Below, one piece after another: positions 26,739 through 36,057 of a DNA stretch of 64,000 bases. The first letter of the stretch is position 1, and each line of letters starts with the position of its first letter. The notes beneath the pieces were generated by a model, which did no database searches, was not told the DNA's origin, and saw only the letters and a list, made by a program, of their open reading frames with translations. Source of the DNA: Acinetobacter sp. P8-3-8 (GTDB lineage: Bacteria; Pseudomonadota; Gammaproteobacteria; Pseudomonadales; Moraxellaceae); the NCBI RefSeq assembly GCF_000214135.1, contig NZ_AFIE01000010.1, positions 26,804 to 90,803 on the forward strand. Direction: 5' to 3'. The position numbers were made by a program, and so were the translations under genes.

Positions 26739-27509
26739 ATGTTTTCTGTAGACTATCAATTACCATTACCTACTCATACATTAGAAGACGAACATAAAAT
26801 GGATGAACGCTTTAATAATATTTTTAACATGGATTGCAAATTAAGGTTACCTGTTCTTGTTTTAGAAGACGATCCAGTTATTCAAGAGCGCATGTATAAA
26901 ATATTAGTCAGGTTTGGTTATAAAGATGAGGACTTAAACTTTACTCAAACGATTAAGGGGGCGGAGGAGATTTATGAAAAGAAGCATACAGCGTTGGTTT
27001 TGGTTGATTTAGGATTGCCTGATGGTAATGGTATCGACTTTATTTCCTATATGCGTGAATTCAAAAATGACAATGAAACACCGATTATGGTTGTTTCTGC
27101 ATGGAACTCGGTAGAAACGATATTAAAAGCACTTTCTGCTGGTGCTTCAGGGTATGTTTTAAAAGAACGTGATGATTTTGAACTGATTTTTGCAATTCGT
27201 AGTTTGTTGCGTGGCGGGGTAATCATCGATCCTTTTGTTGCAAGTCAAATTTTAAAAAGTATGCATCATACGGATGATGTAGTTAAATCATCTTGCTCAC
27301 AACACAAAGTAGAAAGCAATTTGTCAGTCAGAGAGTTGGAAATATTGGTTTTAGTTGCTGCTGGAAATAGTAGCCGAGAAATTTCTGAAACACTGAGTAT
27401 TTCTAAATTTACTGTAGATTGTCATATTAAAAATATCTATCACAAACTATCGGTAAACTCGAGAACAAAGGCAATTAATGCAGCCAAGAAAATTGGATTA
27501 ATTGATTAA
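26739..27509 (+). CDS. Orphan NarL/FixJ-type response regulator
   Basis: 256 residues from the ATG at 26739, chosen for the strong AAGGAAGGAG eight bases upstream. An unusual N-terminal extension of about 35 residues precedes the receiver domain: acidic pair Asp44-Asp45, phospho-acceptor Asp90 (LVLVDLGLPDGNG), and Lys in GYVLKERDD. The C-terminal LuxR/NarL helix-turn-helix is SVRELEILVLVAAGNSSREISETLSISKFTVDCHIKNIYHKL. No histidine kinase is adjacent. Flanked by more than 600 bases of AT-rich DNA on each side, which is unusual for a core gene; it may have been acquired. Targets unknown. Confidence 0.88.
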   Translation: MFSVDYQLPLPTHTLEDEHKMDERFNNIFNMDCKLRLPVLVLEDDPVIQERMYKILVRFGYKDEDLNFTQTIKGAEEIYEKKHTALVLVDLGLPDGNGIDFISYMREFKNDNETPIMVVSAWNSVETILKALSAGASGYVLKERDDFELIFAIRSLLRGGVIIDPFVASQILKSMHHTDDVVKSSCSQHKVESNLSVRELEILVLVAAGNSSREISETLSISKFTVDCHIKNIYHKLSVNSRTKAINAAKKIGLID

Positions 27510-27629
27510 TATTATTCAATTTTATACGTATTTTGACTTTGGTTGTGGTTTAAAATTTATTAGTGCTTATACAGATAGGGTGTAGCTAAGCAAAAGATAG
27601 ATTTAGACGTTTTAACTTGATCAGATATC

Positions 27630-27665
27630 TAGCCATTTCAATTTTAAACCAGATTGAAATGGCTA
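27630..27665 (+). terminator. Hairpin after the response regulator gene
   Basis: A 13-bp perfect stem TAGCCATTTCAAT / ATTGAAATGGCTA, loop TTTAAACCAG, 120 bases after the stop. Only ATTTT follows, so termination strength is uncertain. Confidence 0.6.
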
Positions 27666-28169
27666 ATTTTGGGGTTTGGTAGTTGTATTTATAGTTGGTT
27701 TTTAATTTTTTAAATGGGTTCTAAAAAGTGATCAATAAATAAATTTGAAATGAGTAATTGTCATTAAATAATTTTATTGAAAATTAAAAAAAGTTATAAT
27801 CATACTTTTGTTGGTTAATTGGATTTAAAACAAAGAATAAAATAAATTATGTCTATTTTCTTTGATATAAAATGCTATTTTTTTGATTATAAATGTCACT
27901 CCTTTTTATAAGATGTATTCTATTTACATTTTATGATAATCGTTTATTTAAACATATGTTGGATTTAATATAGGCATTGGTATTATTTTAAAATATAAAT
28001 AATATAAACATTTGTTGGATTAAATATCAGATATTGCATGCTATGAATTTGAATAATTGAATTAAACTAAATAGGGGGGAGTTTTTATTAAAGTATTTAT
28101 GCTTATTATTTGATGATTTAAAAGGCTTGCAAACAAAGTTTACAAGGGGCTGATTTTTAACCAGCTTAA

Positions 28170-28195
28170 AAAATAGAAGGCTCGTAATGAGCCTT
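28170..28195 (-). terminator. Terminator of the TetR-family gene
   Basis: AAGGCTC pairs with GAGCCTT around GTAAT; on the leftward strand CTATTTTTT follows. It lies about 167 bases after the repressor stop codon. Confidence 0.7.
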
Positions 28196-28361
28196 TATAA
28201 AAACGTTCGTTATTCATACAGGATTTACAGGATTCATATAGCTAAGCACAGAAATTGACTTTAATGCTTCGAACCCAAAAAACAAACTAATGATTTATTA
28301 GCGTTATTGCTTGAATTATAGAGCAGATAGGTTAGATCATCATCAAACAATAAGCCTGTAA

Positions 28362-29057
28362 TTAGCGAATTTGAGCTTCATCTAAATGGCGTGAACCTTC
28401 AAGAAGCATGCGGATCATAATCATGGTTTGTTCAGCCACTGCTTTACGTTCTTTAATCGGTAAATCAATGACCTTTGCACCCATGTTAAAAACCAATTGA
28501 GTAATGGCTTTGGCAACTAAATCAGGATGCGCTAATTTACTATTATTGATACGTTCTAAACGAATGAGATCTTCTTGCAGCTCTTGTTGGAAATAGTTCA
28601 ATTGCTTATCTACAGCAAGTTTGTATTGGATTGAACCTGTATAACCTTCACGTAATAAAAGGCTGAGATTGCCTTCATCTGCATCTAATTGTTCAATAAA
28701 CACTTCAACTGAACTGCGAATAATACTGCTTTGCTTAATCGCTTTAATCCGTGCTTGATGCAAAATACGACGTAACACACCACCAGACAGTTCAATTAAT
28801 TCAATCGCTAATTCATCAATGTCTTTGAAATGTCGATAAAAGCTATTCGGAGCAATACCTGCTTCACGAGCAACTTCTCTCAAGCTCAATGACGAGATGC
28901 TTTTTTGTGGACCAATTAAGTTCAGTGCAGCTTGGAATAATTCTTCTTTAGTAATCGTTGCCTTTCTGCCAACAGTACGCACAGATACTTTCTCAAGCTC
29001 ATGATACTGCTCTTGAAGTGTAGATGGATCCTGAGGAATTGCAGAAGTCTGATTCAT
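28362..29057 (-). CDS. TetR family repressor of fatty-acid desaturation (FabR/DesT-like)
   Basis: 231 residues from the ATG at 29057. The helix-turn-helix SLSLREVAREAGIAPNSFYRHFKDIDELAIELIE is nearly that of E. coli FabR and Pseudomonas DesT, and the following GVLRRILHQARIKAI...SSVEVFIEQL also aligns. A 40-residue N-terminal extension ahead of the DNA-binding domain is longer than in FabR. Divergent from the ferredoxin reductase-desaturase pair, the same arrangement as desT-desCB in Pseudomonas. It should sense the acyl-CoA or acyl-ACP saturation state and repress the desaturase operon. Confidence 0.88.
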   Translation of the reverse strand: MNQTSAIPQDPSTLQEQYHELEKVSVRTVGRKATITKEELFQAALNLIGPQKSISSLSLREVAREAGIAPNSFYRHFKDIDELAIELIELSGGVLRRILHQARIKAIKQSSIIRSSVEVFIEQLDADEGNLSLLLREGYTGSIQYKLAVDKQLNYFQQELQEDLIRLERINNSKLAHPDLVAKAITQLVFNMGAKVIDLPIKERKAVAEQTMIMIRMLLEGSRHLDEAQIR

Positions 29058-29136
29058 AAATATCAAATAAATTAAATTATTTAACCATTATAGCGTTTGA
29101 AGTCACATAAATGAAACGCCCAGATACAATACAAAC

Positions 29137-29165
29137 GTATATACAAATATATATACATGTGTATA
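29137..29165. promoter_or_regulatory. Putative operator/promoter of the desaturase operon
   Basis: The divergent spacer contains the palindrome GTATATAC (29137-29144) and the dyad TATACA-TG-TGTATA (29152-29165). The latter overlaps a TATAAT -10 box at 29162-29167. A FabR/DesT-type repressor bound here would block the desaturase promoter. Confidence 0.45.
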
Positions 29166-29197
29166 ATAATTAAAATTTAGACAAATGGTGAGCTCAA

Positions 29198-30265
29198 ATG
29201 CACGCTATTGAAAAGCAAAAATCTCCTGTAAATTCGATGTTTGACATTGTTTTAGGTCAAGATAATGTAAATTTCTGGCTACAAAAAATAAATCCATTAT
29301 GGTCTGTTCAGCAGGCTTTAGGAAAAATTGTTCAAAAGCAACAATCTGCTGCGGATACTGTCAGCTTAACGATTCAAGTCAATCGTCATTTTAAAATGGG
29401 GCTCGCAGGGCAACACCATCCTGTGATTATTGAAATAAAAGGCGTTCGTTACGAAAGAACCTATAGCTTGACGAAACTTGATGCACAACATGTACTTCTC
29501 ACTGTCAAAAAAGTAGATCAAGGTATCGTCAGCCAATGGTTGAACGACAAAGCAGAAATGGGCGACGTGATTGAGTTCGGCTTACCTTATGGCGAAATGC
29601 TACTTCCGCAAAACGCACAAATGCTGATTCTTTTGGCGGCAGGCAGTGGAATTACACCGATGTATAGCCTAATCAAGCAACTTGCAGCGAAGGGGCAATT
29701 GAGTCAACAAGCTGTACATTTAATGTATTGGGTCAAAAAGCATGAAGATGTAGCGTTTAAGCAAGAATTTGATCACTGGAATGCGCAATTTTCACAATTC
29801 AAATTTGAAGTGTTTTATACGCAGGAACAACAAGCAGATTCAAGATTGAATGATGCCCATATTCACAATATTGAGAATCTTCAAAAAAGTACGGTTTATG
29901 TCTGTGGTCCTTCAGGCTTTGTGACTACGGCTGAAGCGTTGTTTGAAAATGTGCAAGATTTTAAAAGTGAAGCTTTTAGTCTAACGCCAATCATCACTGA
30001 TGATACGGGTTTTATCAATGTTACCCTGACTCAGTCGAATAAAGTGGTTGCGATTCCAAAAGGGCAATCGATTTTAGCAGGGCTAGAACAGCAAAACATT
30101 AAACCGCAACATGGTTGTCGTATGGGAATTTGCAACAAATGTGCGTGTAACAAAGCGCAGGGTGCAACAAAGAATCTCGTCAATGGCTCAGAGAATTCAG
30201 AACCAAATAATTTGCTCAGAATCTGCGTCAACACAGCTCAAACTGATTTAGTTATCGATATTTAA
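29198..30265 (+). CDS. Ferredoxin reductase with C-terminal [2Fe-2S] domain (desaturase partner)
   Basis: 355 residues. The N-terminal FAD-binding barrel has the RTYSL motif (RxYS). The NAD(P)-binding domain includes LLAAGSGITPMYSLI near residue 147 and VYVCGPSGF. The C-terminal plant-type ferredoxin domain shows HGCRMGICNKCAC plus a distal Cys in LRICVN, the four [2Fe-2S] ligands. This architecture is that of Pseudomonas DesC, which feeds electrons from NADPH to a membrane acyl-CoA desaturase. The desaturase gene starts 12 bases downstream. Cytoplasmic or membrane-peripheral. Confidence 0.92.
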   Translation: MHAIEKQKSPVNSMFDIVLGQDNVNFWLQKINPLWSVQQALGKIVQKQQSAADTVSLTIQVNRHFKMGLAGQHHPVIIEIKGVRYERTYSLTKLDAQHVLLTVKKVDQGIVSQWLNDKAEMGDVIEFGLPYGEMLLPQNAQMLILLAAGSGITPMYSLIKQLAAKGQLSQQAVHLMYWVKKHEDVAFKQEFDHWNAQFSQFKFEVFYTQEQQADSRLNDAHIHNIENLQKSTVYVCGPSGFVTTAEALFENVQDFKSEAFSLTPIITDDTGFINVTLTQSNKVVAIPKGQSILAGLEQQNIKPQHGCRMGICNKCACNKAQGATKNLVNGSENSEPNNLLRICVNTAQTDLVIDI

Positions 30266-30277
30266 GCGAGTTTTATC

Positions 30278-31372
30278 ATGAATATGCCAGTTAAAATTCA
30301 ATATTTTACCAATCCTAAAAATCGTGAATTAACACAATTTGAATTGGATGAATTAGCACGTGAGTTGGATGCAATTAAACAAGAAGTACTTGATGATATT
30401 GGTGAGAAAGATGCCAAATATATCAAGAAGGTTTATGCAGCGATTCGTTATAGCAGTATTTTAGGGCGAGCTTGTTTATTTGCAGGTTGGTTCCCGCCAG
30501 CGTGGTTATTGGGTACAGGGCTGCTCGGTTTTGCCAAAATCATGGAAAACATGGAGTTGGGTCATAATGTCATGCATGGACAATACGACTGGATGAATGA
30601 TCCACGTTTTAAAGGGACGACCTACGAATGGGATACCGTTGGGACTTCAGACAACTGGCGTCAGACACATAACTATAAACATCATACTTATACCAATATT
30701 AAAGGTATGGATGACGATATCGGTTATGGTTTACTCCGTTTGTTCCCTGAACAAAGATGGAAGCCTGGTTATTTACTGCAACCGCTTTATAGCATTCCTT
30801 TCTGTTTATTGTTCCAGTGGGGCGTTGCTATTCAGAATCTTGAAATTGGTAAGCTCATTTATAAGAGAAAGACTTGGGCGCAATTTAAACAAGATTGGAA
30901 GCCAACACAGAAAAAAATTGGTCAGCAATTTTTGAAAGATTATTTATTCTTCCCGCTCATTGCAGGGCCAGCAGCACTGCCTGTATTTACGGGAAATTTA
31001 GTGGCGAATGGTATTCGGAATATTTGGACATTCAGTATTATCTTCTGCGGACACTTTACCAAAGACGTTGAAGTATTTCCAAAATCTGTATTACAAAATG
31101 AAAGCCGTGGTCACTGGTATATGCGTCAGATCCGTGGTTCTTCTAACTTAACGGGTTCAGAAGCATTCCATATTTTGACAGGGCATTTGAGTCATCAAAT
31201 TGAGCACCATTTGTTCCCAGAAGTTCCTGCACGTCGTTACCGTAAAATGGCACCGAAGGTCGAAGCAGTATGTAAAAAGTATGGCATAAATTATAACAAT
31301 GCGAGTTTGTTTAAGCAGTACGGTCAAGTCCTTGGACGTATTGTGAAATATGCTTTTCCGTTTAAGAAATAG
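30278..31372 (+). CDS. Membrane acyl-CoA fatty acid desaturase (DesB-like)
   Basis: 364 residues. The three histidine boxes of membrane di-iron desaturases are present: HNVMH (residues 96-100), HNYKHH (131-136) and HLSHQIEHH near residue 308. Hydrophobic segments near 58-90, 165-185 and 230-260 would form the membrane part. It should introduce a double bond (delta-9 type) into saturated acyl-CoA in the inner membrane with electrons from the upstream reductase. The operon and the divergent TetR regulator match the Pseudomonas desT/desCB plan. A terminator follows. Confidence 0.93.
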   Translation: MNMPVKIQYFTNPKNRELTQFELDELARELDAIKQEVLDDIGEKDAKYIKKVYAAIRYSSILGRACLFAGWFPPAWLLGTGLLGFAKIMENMELGHNVMHGQYDWMNDPRFKGTTYEWDTVGTSDNWRQTHNYKHHTYTNIKGMDDDIGYGLLRLFPEQRWKPGYLLQPLYSIPFCLLFQWGVAIQNLEIGKLIYKRKTWAQFKQDWKPTQKKIGQQFLKDYLFFPLIAGPAALPVFTGNLVANGIRNIWTFSIIFCGHFTKDVEVFPKSVLQNESRGHWYMRQIRGSSNLTGSEAFHILTGHLSHQIEHHLFPEVPARRYRKMAPKVEAVCKKYGINYNNASLFKQYGQVLGRIVKYAFPFKK

Positions 31373-31393
31373 TTTTGATTTAAGCATTTCTTC

Positions 31394-31419
31394 AAAAAAC
31401 CACTTTCGAGTGGTTTTTT
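31394..31419 (+). terminator. Terminator of the desaturase operon
   Basis: AAAAAACCACT / AGTGGTTTTTT with a TTCG tetraloop, starting 22 bases after the stop codon. Confidence 0.93.
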
Positions 31420-31491
31420 ATCGTTTAAATTGCATTGAAATTATTCACAGATTCAGAATATTGGCACTTAACTATTGGTACAGTTTAATTA

Positions 31492-32262
31492 TCAATGTAT
31501 GAATAAATCATAGCCCATACGACCAATTAAAAAGATCAATAAAATCAAAAAGAAAATACGAATGAAGCCACTTCCATATTTTATAGCCAATGCTGTTCCT
31601 GCAAATGAACCCAAGACATTACATACGGCTAAAATGATACCAGCCATCCAAAGAATATGACCAGAAGGAATAAAGAAGAACATCGCCGAGATATTGGTGG
31701 CGACATTGACCAATTTGGCTGATGCAGAAGCATTTAAAAAATCAAAGGCAAAGACTTTAACAAATAGAAAGAGTAAAAAACTTCCAGTTCCCGGGCCGAA
31801 GATTCCATCATAGAAACCAATCAACGCACCGAAAAATAAGCCTAAAGCGATTTCCTTTTTACCGGTTTGTAATACGGTATGAATTTGACCTAAATCTTTT
31901 TTAGCGAAGGTATAAATGGCGATAATGATTAATAAGAAAAATACAACGTAGCGCATCAATTCTTTTGGAATAAGCGAAACCGACATTGCTCCAAAGAAAG
32001 AAAATATAAATGCAGCGAGCATTGTTGGTAATATTAATTTCCAATTGATAGTGACTTTCTCATAGTAAGCAAATGCTGAAGAAACTGTACCTGCCATCGC
32101 TATGATTTTATTGGTTCCAAAAATCGTTGCTAAGCTTTGCTTTGGAAATGCATGCATCAGTGCAGGTAGTTGGACTAAACCACCACCGCCAACCGCAGCA
32201 TCAATGAGTCCTGCACAAAAAGCAAAAAAACCAAGGCTGAGCAGTATTGTTTGGTATTCCAT
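31492..32262 (-). CDS. TSUP (TauE/SafE) family permease
   Basis: 256 residues with about eight membrane segments in two halves. The first half has FFAFCAGLIDAAVGGGGLVQLPAL, the second FGALIGFYDGIFGPGTGSFLL, the duplicated glycine-rich motifs of the sulfite exporter TauE/SafE family (PF01925). Such permeases move sulfite, sulfoacetate or related small organic anions, or are unassigned. No neighbour gives the substrate. Transcribed alone, leftward, ahead of the TonB receptor terminator. Confidence 0.9.
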   Translation of the reverse strand: MEYQTILLSLGFFAFCAGLIDAAVGGGGLVQLPALMHAFPKQSLATIFGTNKIIAMAGTVSSAFAYYEKVTINWKLILPTMLAAFIFSFFGAMSVSLIPKELMRYVVFFLLIIIAIYTFAKKDLGQIHTVLQTGKKEIALGLFFGALIGFYDGIFGPGTGSFLLFLFVKVFAFDFLNASASAKLVNVATNISAMFFFIPSGHILWMAGIILAVCNVLGSFAGTALAIKYGSGFIRIFFLILLIFLIGRMGYDLFIH

Positions 32263-32328
32263 TACTGAATTTTCTATAGCGTTATTTTAAGAGAACCATC
32301 ATAGAAGATATTCAAATAAAAGTAATTA

Positions 32329-32366
32329 AAAAAAGCCCTAATCTCAAGTTGTGAGATTAGGGCTTT
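32329..32366 (-). terminator. Terminator of the TonB-dependent receptor gene
   Basis: A 15-bp perfect stem AAAGCCCTAATCTCA / TGAGATTAGGGCTTT, loop AGTTG. On the leftward strand it runs into TTTTTTT, 43 bases after the receptor stop codon. Confidence 0.92.
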
Positions 32367-32408
32367 GGTTATTTAAAAGGCGATGAGTAAGTATTTTAAA
32401 TAATGGGC

Positions 32409-34604
32409 TTAAAAATCAACAGAAGTTTGTAGATAGAAGGTACGTGGTTGACCTATATACTTACCACCTGTTGAGTCCGAAGAGCGGGTAAAGTATTGAG
32501 TATCAAATAGGTTTTTAATTCCACCCGCAACTTTTAAACCATAAAAATCTTTACCAAAATTATAGCCAGTACGAACAGCAAAAGTTGAATAACCCGGAAT
32601 ATCGCCGATACGACCATCTACAGTTTCTTCAGTTTGATAAACGTCGCCAGAACCCGGTGCATGCTGTTTAGATTGCGCAAACATGTCAGCATTGACTGAC
32701 CATTTATTTACCGTATAACCCATACCTAAATTTGCAACATGACGTGAGTAATAAGGTAAATCTTTACCATCAAATTTACCTGCTTCAGAGACTGCTTTGG
32801 TAAAGGTATAATTGCTATAAGCTTTTAGACCTTTTAACGAATCTGACAATGAACCAAAGTCATAGCTCAAACCTGCTTCAACACCTTTATGACTGGTTGC
32901 ACCTAGATTGGTCCAGATGCCTGTACCAATATTGTCAGGACGTTCTAGTAAAAGTTCTTTGTCAAAATCTAGGTAAAATACAGTCAATTCAGCATTTAGA
33001 CCATTACCTAAGTATTTGGTTCCAATTTCGTAGTTATTTGATTTTTCAGGGTGTAAACCATCCAGTGTTGTCACCGCAGTATTTTTACTGTTTATAGTTC
33101 GTGTCGTCACAAGCTGGTTATACTGCTGTGGACCGAATGATACGCCTGCATTTGCAAATACATTCCATTGGTCGTTGAAAGCATATTGTATTGCGATATT
33201 CGGTAGAAATTCGTCAGATTTAATCTTTGGATGCACAGTGTTATTGGCAATACCACCTTGATATGCTGTGAAATCATTGTGTGTTTCAATCGATTCAAAA
33301 CGTACACCTGGTGTAATGGTCCATGCACCTATGCCAAAACGGTTATCTATATAGACTGCATGTGCTTTTGTTCCACCATCACTGGTGGTATTCGGTACAC
33401 GAGTTCCAGGTGTGCCTGTCAGCGTATTATACGGTGCTGTACGACCAGAAAACTCAGAACTGTCTTCTTCCAAATAGCGATAGCCCACGGTTACTTCATT
33501 ATTCATTTTGCCCCATGTATAAGCTCTTGAATAACGAGGTTCGATACCAAAGTATTTATAGTCACGTGGTGAGTTACTGATACGGCTATTAGGCGTATTT
33601 TCAATTGCAGACTCAAGGTCACTGGTACGGAAAGAGTCTACATAATAGCCTAAGACTTCAAAATTATTGACGTCATCTTTATGGCTATATTTCACTGAAA
33701 TGTCAGAACGGCGACCTGCAAAATAGTTACGTGTTTGGTTCGATTGATAAGGATTTTCAGCATATTGCGCGGCTGTTAAACCTTCAGGCATTTCACCACG
33801 ACCTTCATAATGATGCAGATTTACTGCAACTTGATCATGGTCAGTAAATTGATACGATGTTTTTAGCATCACATCATCAATATCAATTTTATTATTGGCT
33901 TCTCGGTAACCATCACCTTTGGTGCCTGAGTAAAGTAGGGCAAGACCCAAACCATTCTCCATTGTTCCACCAATGAACAGATTTGGACTGTATTTGATTT
34001 GATCTGTGCCAGTTGCAAATTCAGTCGTTAAACCAACAGAACCCGAAAAATATTCAGGAATAGCACGTGTTGTAAAGTTGATAATACCACCGACGTTTTG
34101 TGGCCCAAAGCGGACAGAACCTGCACCACGAACGACATCAACAGACTCAATATTGCCCATAGAAAGGGGAGCCATAGACAATTGTGGCTGACCATAAGGG
34201 GCAAAAGATAATGGTACGCCATCCATTAATACGGTTGAACGAGGAGATAAACGTGAAGTTAAACCACGAACCCCCAAGTTTAAAGATACATCACTACCGC
34301 CTGTACCATTACTATCTTGAACTTGAACACCTGGAACTTGTTTTAATGCATCACGGATAGAAGTAACTGCAGAGGCATCCATTTTTTTACGATCGATAAT
34401 GGTTCGTGCACCTGCATGATTATGGACTTTTTCTGCATTGGCATTTTCTAGCCAGTTTCCTTTAGCTTGAACAACAATCGGAGCAAGGGTCTGCGTTTGA
34501 GTATTGTCTTCATTTTCTGCATAGCTTACTGACGTAACAGAGAGAAAAGATAATCCAATCGCATAGCTAAGCGTGGATGGCTTGAACTTTAAGCTTTGTA
34601 ACAT
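32409..34604 (-). CDS. TonB-dependent outer membrane receptor (FecA-like)
   Basis: 731 residues; ATG at 34604 with AAGGA five bases upstream. Signal peptide (IGLSFLSVTSVSYA), a TonB box-like LAPIVVQAK near residue 41, plug domain (about 65-190, with PGVQV, VRGLTSR, VDVVRGAGSVRFGPQNVGGIINF), then the 22-strand barrel ending in aromatic LQTSVDF. The plug and barrel resemble ferric-dicitrate/siderophore receptors of the FecA type; there is no N-terminal signalling domain, so it is not a FecA transducer itself. A Fur-like box precedes it, so iron-repressed uptake of a ferric chelate is likely. The substrate is not determined. Confidence 0.92.
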   Translation of the reverse strand: MLQSLKFKPSTLSYAIGLSFLSVTSVSYAENEDNTQTQTLAPIVVQAKGNWLENANAEKVHNHAGARTIIDRKKMDASAVTSIRDALKQVPGVQVQDSNGTGGSDVSLNLGVRGLTSRLSPRSTVLMDGVPLSFAPYGQPQLSMAPLSMGNIESVDVVRGAGSVRFGPQNVGGIINFTTRAIPEYFSGSVGLTTEFATGTDQIKYSPNLFIGGTMENGLGLALLYSGTKGDGYREANNKIDIDDVMLKTSYQFTDHDQVAVNLHHYEGRGEMPEGLTAAQYAENPYQSNQTRNYFAGRRSDISVKYSHKDDVNNFEVLGYYVDSFRTSDLESAIENTPNSRISNSPRDYKYFGIEPRYSRAYTWGKMNNEVTVGYRYLEEDSSEFSGRTAPYNTLTGTPGTRVPNTTSDGGTKAHAVYIDNRFGIGAWTITPGVRFESIETHNDFTAYQGGIANNTVHPKIKSDEFLPNIAIQYAFNDQWNVFANAGVSFGPQQYNQLVTTRTINSKNTAVTTLDGLHPEKSNNYEIGTKYLGNGLNAELTVFYLDFDKELLLERPDNIGTGIWTNLGATSHKGVEAGLSYDFGSLSDSLKGLKAYSNYTFTKAVSEAGKFDGKDLPYYSRHVANLGMGYTVNKWSVNADMFAQSKQHAPGSGDVYQTEETVDGRIGDIPGYSTFAVRTGYNFGKDFYGLKVAGGIKNLFDTQYFTRSSDSTGGKYIGQPRTFYLQTSVDF

Positions 34605-34680
34605 GAGCGTCCTTGAAAATTCTATAAGAATATGTGCAATTTGAATTGAGCGTATCTTAATCTGTTGTTATGTAAATTTA

Positions 34681-34699
34681 AATAATGACGATTATCATT
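34681..34699 (-). promoter_or_regulatory. Fur-box-like site upstream of the TonB receptor
   Basis: On the leftward strand the site reads AATGATAATCGTCATTATT, close to the Fur consensus GATAATGATAATCATTATC (hexamers TGATAAT and TCATTAT). It lies about 80 bases before the receptor start. Confidence 0.75.
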
Positions 34700-34777
34700 T
34701 ATAACTATTGTCTTGTTTAGATGAGTTGAATTTCCGATACAAAATGATTATTTCTGCAATTCATAATCAAAATAAAT

Positions 34778-34804
34778 AAAAAACCGTGCAGGAGCACGGT
34801 TTTT
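34778..34804 (-). terminator. Terminator of the SIMPL-domain gene
   Basis: AAAAACCGTGC / GCACGGTTTTT with an AGGA loop; T-rich on the leftward side, about 40 bases after the stop. Confidence 0.88.
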
Positions 34805-34845
34805 AAAAGTATTGAGGGTTTAAGCGTATGGATTTAATCCACTAA

Positions 34846-35550
34846 TTATTTAAGTTGAATAGAACCGTTGGCATTCACAGTGACTTTTGATTCTCCAGCA
34901 GCTACATCTTGAGGTGGCGCTGCTGCAACATCCGCAAATTTTGCCATACTTGCTCGCATCATTACGGGTTGTGGGTAAGAGTTACTGGTATTTAAGTTCA
35001 AGTTTACTAGGTTATAGCCAGTTTTATTCCAAGCTTGAGTGATGATTTGAGCACGTTGTTGAAAGCTTTTAGATGCTTCAACCATCAATTCATTTTCAAC
35101 TTTCTTGCGCTGTTCATCAGAGACTGAGAAATTAATCGATTGCGTTTGGAAGTTTTGTTGCAACTCGCTAATTAACTGACTTGCTGCTTTAAAGTCTTTA
35201 CTTTCGATTTGGACTTCGGCACGTCCACGCCATTCTTTCAATTTCTGATTGTCATTGTCATACACTGGATAAGTGGTTTGTGAGCCAGTTTCAACTTTGA
35301 CTTGTGGATATTTTTTAGCAATCGCCATTGCTTGATTCATCAATTGAGCAATTTGTGATGAAAGCTCAGCGGGTTGTTTGTTGGTTTTTTCAATAAAAAG
35401 TACAGCGTGCATTTCATCATTAGATACTTGACGTGTTGCTTCCGCTTGTACATTGACAATATTGTAATTTAAAGGCTCATTTTCAGCTGCAATAGTCATA
35501 GTGCTTAATGTCGTTCCTAAAAGTAGGGTAGTTAAAGCTAAATAACGCAT
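34846..35550 (-). CDS. SIMPL-domain periplasmic protein (DUF541)
   Basis: 234 residues; ATG 35550 with AAGGA six bases upstream. Signal peptide (LALTTLLLGTTLSTMTIAA), then the SIMPL/DUF541 fold: VQAEATRQVSNDEMHAVLFIEK at the N-terminus, a conserved YPVYDNDNQKLKEWRGRAEVQIESKDF core, and a C-terminal strand SKVTVNANGSIQLK. Relatives such as YggE are secreted or periplasmic and have been tied to oxidative-stress phenotypes, but no enzymatic role is known. Stands alone, divergent from dat. Confidence 0.88.
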   Translation of the reverse strand: MRYLALTTLLLGTTLSTMTIAAENEPLNYNIVNVQAEATRQVSNDEMHAVLFIEKTNKQPAELSSQIAQLMNQAMAIAKKYPQVKVETGSQTTYPVYDNDNQKLKEWRGRAEVQIESKDFKAASQLISELQQNFQTQSINFSVSDEQRKKVENELMVEASKSFQQRAQIITQAWNKTGYNLVNLNLNTSNSYPQPVMMRASMAKFADVAAAPPQDVAAGESKVTVNANGSIQLK

Positions 35551-36057
35551 GGCGAATCCTTAAAAAGTGTGTGTCAAATTTTTTGGCTATTTGACTAAAA
35601 GTTATATTAAATGACTTTGAATGTGTTTTTGATATTAAGCATAACTTGCGGATTACTTTGGCATAATTTGTGGTGTAATTGTAATAATTTACGTATGATT
35701 TGCAACTTGAATTAATTTTAAATGGTCTATAAATCAGCTTCTTAGAAGAAAAACGAAACCCAGTAAGTTGAAACAATATACGAATTTTAAAGAATCAATA
35801 TAAATATCGGGTTTTCTTTGCTTTGTCACATAGTATGATGATAATGACTATTTAGAATTTGCTGAATGTTTTTTTCGATAAATGGAATAGAGATAAGTGC
35901 ATAAAAGATATTTATTTTGTCGTAAAAAACTGTATCATTCCGCTCCTAGTTATGAATACATAAAGCACTCTAACTAGATTCTATAAAGCACCGAGTCAAA
36001 AGACCGCAAGTCACCCGACTTATTTCTTTCAACCCATATCAGAGATGGTAATTCGAT
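35551..36057. promoter_or_regulatory. Divergent spacer upstream of dat
   Basis: 507 bases. The first 300 are very AT-rich; the last 110 before dat are more GC-rich and contain a small stem AAGTC-ACCC-GACTT (36008-36021), which may be part of a 5' leader. An open frame on the leftward strand overlaps the SIMPL gene start and is not convincing. I cannot place promoter boxes with confidence. Confidence 0.4.

Larger units (their letters stand above)
27510..28361. other. AT-rich gene-free region
   Basis: 852 bases with no convincing gene. It holds hairpins at 27630-27665 and 28177-28195 and an imperfect 23-base direct repeat (27950-27972 and 28006-28028, sharing AAACAT, GTTGGATT and AATAT). Base composition is more AT-rich than the flanking genes. 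Confidence 0.5.

Noticed and set aside
35483-35776. Leftward 97-residue frame upstream of the SIMPL gene
   Set aside because: Low-complexity Ser/Phe/Lys sequence overlapping the SIMPL gene start in another frame; no family resemblance.
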